From Tiliqua scincoides (taxonomy: Eukaryota > Chordata > Lepidosauria > Squamata > Scincidae): DNA of 64,000 nt. Position numbers and translations under genes: made by a program. The notes beneath the pieces are model-generated. The model was not told where the DNA came from and did not search any database. It worked only from the letters and a program-made list of their open reading frames with translations. The stretch is from NCBI RefSeq assembly GCF_035046505.1, contig NC_089822.1:111617307-111681306 (forward strand), written 5' to 3'. Position 1 is the first letter of the stretch. Every line of letters starts with the position of its first letter. Positions 59,701-64,000 of this stretch are shown here, in pieces.

Positions 59701-61708
59701 ATTTTAGCCCAGGTGCAAAAGTACTATTTGAGAGTTAAACGGCACACTAGCTGAGTCTGCCTTCCTGCTTTCACAGAAAAAGAAGACCCCGCCCAAGAAG
59801 GAGCGAAAGGGCTCGGCCAGCAGCTCACAGGGGAACAGCCGCCCAGGGACACCCTCAGTTGATGCAGGCAGTACCTCATCCACGCTGCGGGCTGCAGCCA
59901 ACAAACTGGAGCAAGGTTAGGTGGAGAATGGACATGCCACAGGATCTGACTTGTTCTGCCTTTTGGTCAGGGTTATGCATTCTGAAATTAGTATTTTCCT
60001 AAAAACTCTGTTCTTTTTTTGTTGTTTTTAAATAAAGCAAGTTTGCTGCTAAGGTGCAGCACTGTATACAAAGGGATCTAGTTTTCAATGAGCAAGAGCT
60101 CTGTGAATCTACAAAGCTACCTGTCCCACTCATATTCTCTTTGTGGTCTTTAGCCCTTCTCCGCTCCCGTTTTCGTATCCCCTCTGACTCCTGTCGGTGC
60201 CCCACCAGCAATTAAAAAAATATCCAAATCTTGTAGAAATTCCAATATTGGAGTAAGAAATTACTGTGTGCAAAATGCAGATGGAACCTTAGTATCTATG
60301 AGGGTTCAGTTCCTGAAACCAAAAGTGTGACTTGGAAGCCTCTAGGACACATTCTGAGGCACGCGGAGGCTGTGCACAACCTCCACGTTCCTCAGAACAC
60401 CACCTTAAAAGGTACTTCCAGTTGTGTCTGGGAGGTACGGTGAGGCTCTCAGGCTGGGTTCCAAACCTGCAGTAAATCAAATCTGCAGGCTCTGAACCGG
60501 ATGAGAAGGGCCTACTGTAAGCATATTTGCATATGTATTTGCCTCCTTAGGGTGAACTTTCTAGCAGCTCTGGCACTGAATTGAATTGCATGTTTATGAA
60601 AACTGGGCATAGGAAGAAAACGGGTACATTAATTTTCCTCAGCCACCCTCATTCATTCATGCATCTGTAGTCCTTTTCTTGGTTTCACCTGCCAGGGAAG
60701 AAAGGGTTTGGAGTTCTGAAGTAGGCTGATTTGTTTTCCTGAAACAGGTAAGCGGCAGGCAGGATCCAGTGAACTTCCTGCAGCTAAGAGGCTGAAGTTG
60801 GATGCCGGACCCCAGGCTACCACAGCCTCCGGGAAATCCACTCCCCAGCCACAATCGGGCAAGTCAACTCCTAGCAGTGGGTAAGTACATGAATCCTGCA
60901 ACTTTGTGCTTGACCAAATAATGGACATCTGCCTTGAGTAGAGACGAGGAATATGAAAGTGTGGGGATCCTTGCAGTAACTTGAGCTCCTTTCCATGTAC
61001 TTTGAAAAAATATTATTTGAGCACTTAAAAATGCAAATGTATCTAGTGTAGTATAGTGATAAAGAATAGAATAGAACCTGATTCCCTCTCACCATGAGCT
61101 TGCTGGTTAGCTGCCTTAGCCAAGCCACTATCTCGTTCAATCTCATCCTCCATCTTTAATATGTGGTTAATAAGTGCCCTATCATAAAAAGCTGTTGCAT
61201 TATTCCAAGAATCTATGTGAAGTGCTTTGAGCTATTTTAAATAGTACTTCAGTGCTGTGTATTTTTAATTCTGGATCTGAGTTGCAGGGCATAAAAGTTC
61301 ATTTTATACTTCCAAATCCTGAAGTAAGCATATGCAACATTTCAATTCAGAGAAGGAAATCAGCTCAATACTGGCATTGCCTTTTTGCACTGAGAACCAG
61401 CAGGAGAGGTACTCCCTTCTTTGTAGGGCTCTTTCTGTGCTTGTTACATAGTGCTGTAGATGCTAAATGGACCTGTCCTTTAACCTGCTTCCTTCCTTTG
61501 TAGTGATGTGCAACTGACAGAGGATGCCGTGCGCCGCTACTTGACCCGCAAGCCCATGACGACCAAGGATCTGCTGAAGAAGTTCCAGACCAAGAAGACG
61601 GGGCTGAGCAGTGAGCAGACCGTCAATGTGCTGGCCCAAATACTCAAGCGCCTCAACCCTGAGCGCAAGAACATCAATGACAAGATGCACTTCTTCCTCA
61701 AGGAATAA
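47772..61708 (+). CDS. GTF2F1: GTF2F1, general transcription factor IIF subunit 1 (RAP74)
   Basis: Large subunit of TFIIF, which pairs with RAP30 and brings RNA polymerase II to the promoter. Coding exons: 47772-47783, 48945-48991, 50400-50472, 50629-50822, 51881-52051, 53467-53645, 54125-54269, 54472-54533, 56640-56759, 57845-57918, 59777-59915, 60748-60880, 61504-61708; all have GT/AG sites and compatible phases. The sum is 1554 bases, 517 residues, the same length as human. Residues 1 to about 170 form the RAP30-binding barrel (EYVVRVPKN, YNIMAFNAADKVNFATWHQ, NWYNFTP). The middle is highly charged, with runs of Glu and Lys and IDSEASSALFM. The last ~70 residues are the winged helix (VRRYLTRKPMTTKDLLKKF, ending MHFFLKE). 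The protein begins MSSLGTTSQ where human has MAALGPSSQ. The exon holding the ATG begins at 47717, with 5'UTR before it. Confidence 0.97.
47943..48143. repeat. Near-perfect inverted repeat (hairpin) in a GTF2F1 intron
   Basis: The left arm starts CTGTCCAGACCACAGCTTTT; the right arm ends with its exact reverse complement. The first 54 bases of the arms are identical, the next 30 or so match with a few differences, and a loop of about 30 bases lies near 48030-48060. No terminal motif of a known element is seen. Confidence 0.8.
49085..49131 (+). repeat. Three-copy 15-18 bp tandem repeat
   Basis: ACTGCAGGGATGCTTAGT, ACTGCAGGGATGCTT and ACTGCAGGGATGCTG in a row, just before a CR1 fragment. Confidence 0.85.
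49148..49360 (+). mobile_element. CR1 LINE 3'UTR fragment
   Basis: GTTACAAGCCATGATGTGTA to CTTATGTTCTTATG, the CR1 3' end only. In the intron between GTF2F1 exons 48991 and 50400. Confidence 0.9.
49630..50115 (+). mobile_element. CR1 LINE 3' fragment with ORF2 C-terminus
   Basis: Codes SLEKKCLRGDMIETYKIMHG through [11 protein letters not shown] and a stop without interruption, then the 3'UTR ending GCGGCTCTTCTTACG. Aligns with 9150-9640. A second independent CR1 insertion 270 bases after the previous one. This reading is retroelement, not a host gene. Confidence 0.92.
50928..51012 (+). repeat. Fold-back repeat copy (GCAATCCTA family)
   Basis: TATGCATGTCTACTCATAAG, AAGCCCCATTGTGTTAAATT and GCATAGGATTGCAGCCTCAG; one unit of the family, following GTF2F1 exon 50822. 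Confidence 0.75.
51037..51223 (+). repeat. tRNA-derived SINE
   Basis: Box B is clear (CAGGTTCAATCCCCAGTATC). It is followed by CTGGAGAGCTGTTGTCAGT and the tail TCTAATTCAGTGTAAGGCAG, CTTCTTATGTTCC. The best preserved copy of this SINE in the window. Confidence 0.75.
51616..51797. mobile_element. hAT-like MITE fragment
   Basis: CAGGGGTCTCCAAAGGCTGG at the left matches the reverse terminus of 2718-3128. The right side, CTGGCCTGTTTAAAACTACTG, is a weaker partner. No flanking duplication. Confidence 0.45.
52380..52600 (-). mobile_element. L2-type LINE, ORF2 C-terminal fragment
   Basis: The minus strand reads PSLETFQQGLKTFLYKQDF then stop, with AAKNRASSAVAP upstream; the same end as 21700-21935. 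An AT-rich stretch to its left (52200-52330) is likely its 3' tail. Confidence 0.7.
52601..53205 (+). mobile_element. Old CR1 fragment
   Basis: Broken translation shows PHLDDCVPFCSP, QDIVQLEKV, then CR1 C-terminal words, and ends CCTGATCCAGCAAGCTGCTC, TTATATTCTTTT. More diverged than the other CR1 copies. Confidence 0.7.
54765..54850. mobile_element. Possible hAT-like fragment
   Basis: ACTTCTCAAAGTGTGGTCCA and CAGACCAGTTGCCAC resemble the left end of vertebrate hAT MITEs; no right end found. Confidence 0.3.
55090..56200 (-). mobile_element. L1 LINE 3' fragment (ORF2 C-terminus)
   Basis: Minus-strand readings give MWWTCTKVKKYWTLI, KPEAFLLG and, further upstream, FQYIQLLERF-like words, characteristic of the L1 ORF2 C-terminal region. 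The tail at 55090-55140 is A-rich in that orientation and contains ATTTGCTTTTATTAAAAT. In the intron between GTF2F1 exons 54533 and 56640. Confidence 0.75.
57048..57477. mobile_element. mariner/pogo-type MITE with TA duplication
   Basis: CAGTGGTGCCTCGCATAACG at the left and CGTTATGCGAGGCACCACTA at the right are inverted repeats; TA flanks both (57046-57047, 57478-57479). Inside, a ~30-bp unit with GAAGCACGGACCTAAAAA is repeated two to three times (57301-57385). In the GTF2F1 intron before exon 57845. Confidence 0.85.
57919..59059 (+). other. GTF2F1: GTF2F1 intron, nothing recognised
   Basis: Long readings such as 58419-58817 have no splice context or family resemblance. I see no repeat landmark in this part. 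Confidence 0.4.
59060..59250. mobile_element. Possible pogo/Tigger-like fragment
   Basis: CTGTATCTGCAGATCCCATA, CCATATCCGTAGTTTCATTT and AACCCCTGCAGATATGGGTG resemble parts of 16828-17093 in the same orientation. Confidence 0.4.
60286..60522. mobile_element. Possible pogo/Tigger-like fragment
   Basis: CTTAGTATCTATGAGGGTTC and CAAATCTGCAGGCTCTGAAC with ...GGGCCTACTGTA at the right; similar layout to 16828-17093 but reversed and diverged. Confidence 0.4.
61040..61260 (+). repeat. MIR-like SINE
   Basis: CTTAGCCAAGCCACTATCTC, CTCCATCTTTAATATGTGG and GTGAAGTGCTTTGAGCTA follow the MIR order. Old and diverged, in the last GTF2F1 intron. Confidence 0.5.
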
Positions 61709-62010
61709 GGAATGTTGGTAGTCAGGGCATATTAAAACTGTCATTTGGCAACTACCATCCTACATGACAGCTCCAAGCCCCTTGCATTTAACCAGAAGCA
61801 ATGGTGGTTAAAAGCAAGGACTATCTGGGCTGGTATTTGCAGCCTTTGGGGTCAGACGCCTCCTGAAGGGAATGAGCCATTGTCCTATCTTCACTCAGGT
61901 GTTGGCACTGTCTGTTTAAGGGGTATTGAGTGGGGAATACCTTCTCCTCCATGCAGAGGAATTCACAAATGAAACACTGCCATTTTTGGAATAAACAAGG
62001 GTGTCTTTTA
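61709..62010 (+). other. GTF2F1: GTF2F1 3'UTR and polyadenylation site
   Basis: Short 3'UTR after the TAA at 61706-61708. AATAAA at 61990-61995 is followed at once by the GT-rich GGGTGTCTTTTATGCTGTGT, so cleavage is expected within about 10-20 bases. No second plausible signal is seen nearby. Confidence 0.75.
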
Positions 62011-62015
62011 TGCTG

Positions 62016-64000
62016 TGTCTTCCCTGTGTTTACCACTGTGCTAGAATACCTTGGTGGGTAAACCAATGCCTTCATGATGAATCATTTGCAATCTGTTTCA
62101 TTCTCTCCTTCCACTTTCCCTTCCCCACAACTGAAGAGGCTGGAAGATAGCATTAGTGAAACAGACTTTTACCAAGTCTTAGGCTGTATGCTCTGAACTG
62201 ATTCCTCCTTTATGTTTGCCAGCGTTGTTTCTCTCAGCCCCAGACCATCCTGCTGTCAGTAATTTCTTCCCACTAGACATGGACTATTGTTTTCAGTCTG
62301 CCATGGAAGACTCTGGGATTTAGTGTTCTAGCTCTGAATTCCAAATTCTGAACTGTCTGGAATCAGTTATGCAAATTAGACAGAGTTGCATAAGCCTTAC
62401 CTTTCATGTTCCTTACATTTTATAGTTGGATTATTTGTCTTTGAAAGCTGTTGTGTGAAATAGATTATTTGAATTAGGGAAGGGTTTGTTAAGGTGCAAT
62501 GTTGGTGGGACCAGGAAATAATGATTGGAGGTCCATGGAAAAGTGTGCCCCTTCCCCACTCTGTATACCCTTGTGCTTTTACTTCCATAGAAAATTCTCA
62601 ACAGCACCTGCATGGATTGACCTGGCTGCAGAGAAAGTGTTATCGTTAGGCATACTATCCAAATGTACAAATGATCTAAATTAATTCAGGTGTATGTGCT
62701 GGAGGCTGGTTGTGGTGGTTGGGTTGCATATGTTCTCCCCACTCCTATCCTCCACAAGTTTGTTTGAGCTTCTGTACAGCTTCTGTATACATACACATAT
62801 ACAGTACTTTACCCCATAACATTCAGGCTTTGAATGTGCAGTCTTCATTTTTCATTCAGAGTTCTTTGTGCTTATCCTTTATATTTTCAGAACTGATGCA
62901 TACTGGGGTATTATGTACATAACTACCTGTTCAGAAGTTCCAATCAGAGCATGGAGGTTGTTGCAAGTGCAACTAATCCTGCTGTGACCATCTTTTTGAA
63001 TACGTCTCTACCTGTTTTGACTTGGGGGGGGGGGCAGCATCTCTAGCAACCTATGGCTGTATATTTTTTCCTTTTGGAGACCAGCTCTCCTGGGCCTCCT
63101 GCTAGCTAGATCTGCTACTGTGGCAAAACTTTGCTTTATGAGCATTACCTGCAGTCTCAGATGCAACTCTACCGTGGGCAGGCTATAATTGGGGCTAACA
63201 GCTTCCCCTTTGGCACCTTAATGCTCTTGACTCCTTCAGCCTGCTCTCATCAAGCAAGTTGTCTGGGATGCCTGGCATGCTATGATTAATTTGCTAAAAA
63301 TGTGCTGTGTTGTCTGCCAAGCATCTTACACATCTGTGTGTCTTGTGGGTTCTTGGGGGAGGAAGGGATGACAGTATTCCTAGGTAATGACCCCCCCTCC
63401 CTCAGCAACTATCACCTTCTATGGTGAATGCCAGCACTACAAAGAGATGACTTCACCCAAAGCATTCAGTGGCTGGAGTGGGAGAGATATGTACAGCCTT
63501 GCCTGTTATGTTACTGCTGCACATCTTTTGCTTCTCTCCTAACCCATCCAACAGCACCAGCTCCCCAAGTCAAAACTGTGTTATGCAAGCACACATCTGG
63601 TCTGTTTTGAGAAGGTGATGTTTTGGTGCCTCTTCTCTCCCCTCCCCCCCAACAAATTTGAATTTTGGGCAAGCAACACACAGAGAAGAAATATTTAAAT
63701 ACACCTCTGTGTACACCAGCAGAAAAATAAGAAATGTGTATGGCATTTCATATGCATTTCATATTTTAAAGTACTTTGAATTTTATGAGTAAAATGAGGT
63801 AAAAATATTCTAAATAAGCAACATAATCAGGCATATTACATAGGATTGCAAGTTCTTTCTTAGTCAATCCTTTCTTCCTCAATTTGGAACCCATACAATC
63901 AATTCATGTGTCCAGTTATATTTTGGTAATGAACTGAAGACTTGGGATGGGTTGAGGGATGCCTGCTAGCATGTTTAGTAAAACTCAACTCTGTGCTGCT
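62016..64000. other. Intergenic DNA downstream of GTF2F1
   Basis: No exon, SINE, LINE or MITE landmark that I can name. It contains a G-run near 63025 and C-runs near 63390 and 63640. A neighbouring gene may start beyond the window. Confidence 0.4.

Overview
The window is vertebrate nuclear DNA, most likely from a squamate reptile (lizard or gecko type). This rests on intron-rich genes with vertebrate orthologues, many CR1 LINE copies with the TTCTTATG-type 3' end, L2 and L1 LINE pieces, tRNA-derived SINEs, and a short fold-back repeat (GCAATCCTA...AGTAAGTCCCATTG...) that I associate with squamate genomes. The species call is inference; I saw no bacterial or viral gene content.

Layout. Positions 1-29275 hold all of KHSRP (FUBP2) on the + strand except its first exon, which lies upstream of the window: a >11.6 kb intron 1, then 19 exons coding 629 residues (four KH domains, then the tyrosine-rich repeats), and a 3'UTR. 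Positions 32435 to about 39.5 kb (possibly 45.8 kb) hold, on the - strand, a gene I could assemble from four well-spliced exons: an adenylate kinase 1-like protein (about 200 aa) lying between KHSRP and GTF2F1, tail to tail with KHSRP and head to head with GTF2F1. Positions 46.4-62.0 kb hold GTF2F1 (TFIIF alpha, RAP74) on the + strand. Its 13 coding exons sum to exactly 517 codons plus stop, the human protein length. Beyond 62 kb I recognise no gene.

The introns and intergenic DNA are a mosaic of transposable elements. A 2.9 kb CR1 with an uninterrupted ORF2 has inserted cleanly into a hAT-like element inside KHSRP intron 1. There are many hAT-type MITEs, several with readable 8-bp target duplications, and two mariner/pogo-type MITEs with TA duplications, one of them containing a hAT. 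Two L1 3' fragments share a tail, but one carries ORF1-like rather than ORF2-like sequence next to it (a half-L1 candidate). There are also L2 C-terminal fragments and several SINEs.

KHSRP (mRNA decay and splicing) and GTF2F1 (RNA polymerase II initiation) are housekeeping genes and are neighbours in human too. The AK1-like gene between them is the item most worth attention: its fold landmarks and splice sites are intact, but residues around the P-loop and AMP pocket differ from classical adenylate kinases.
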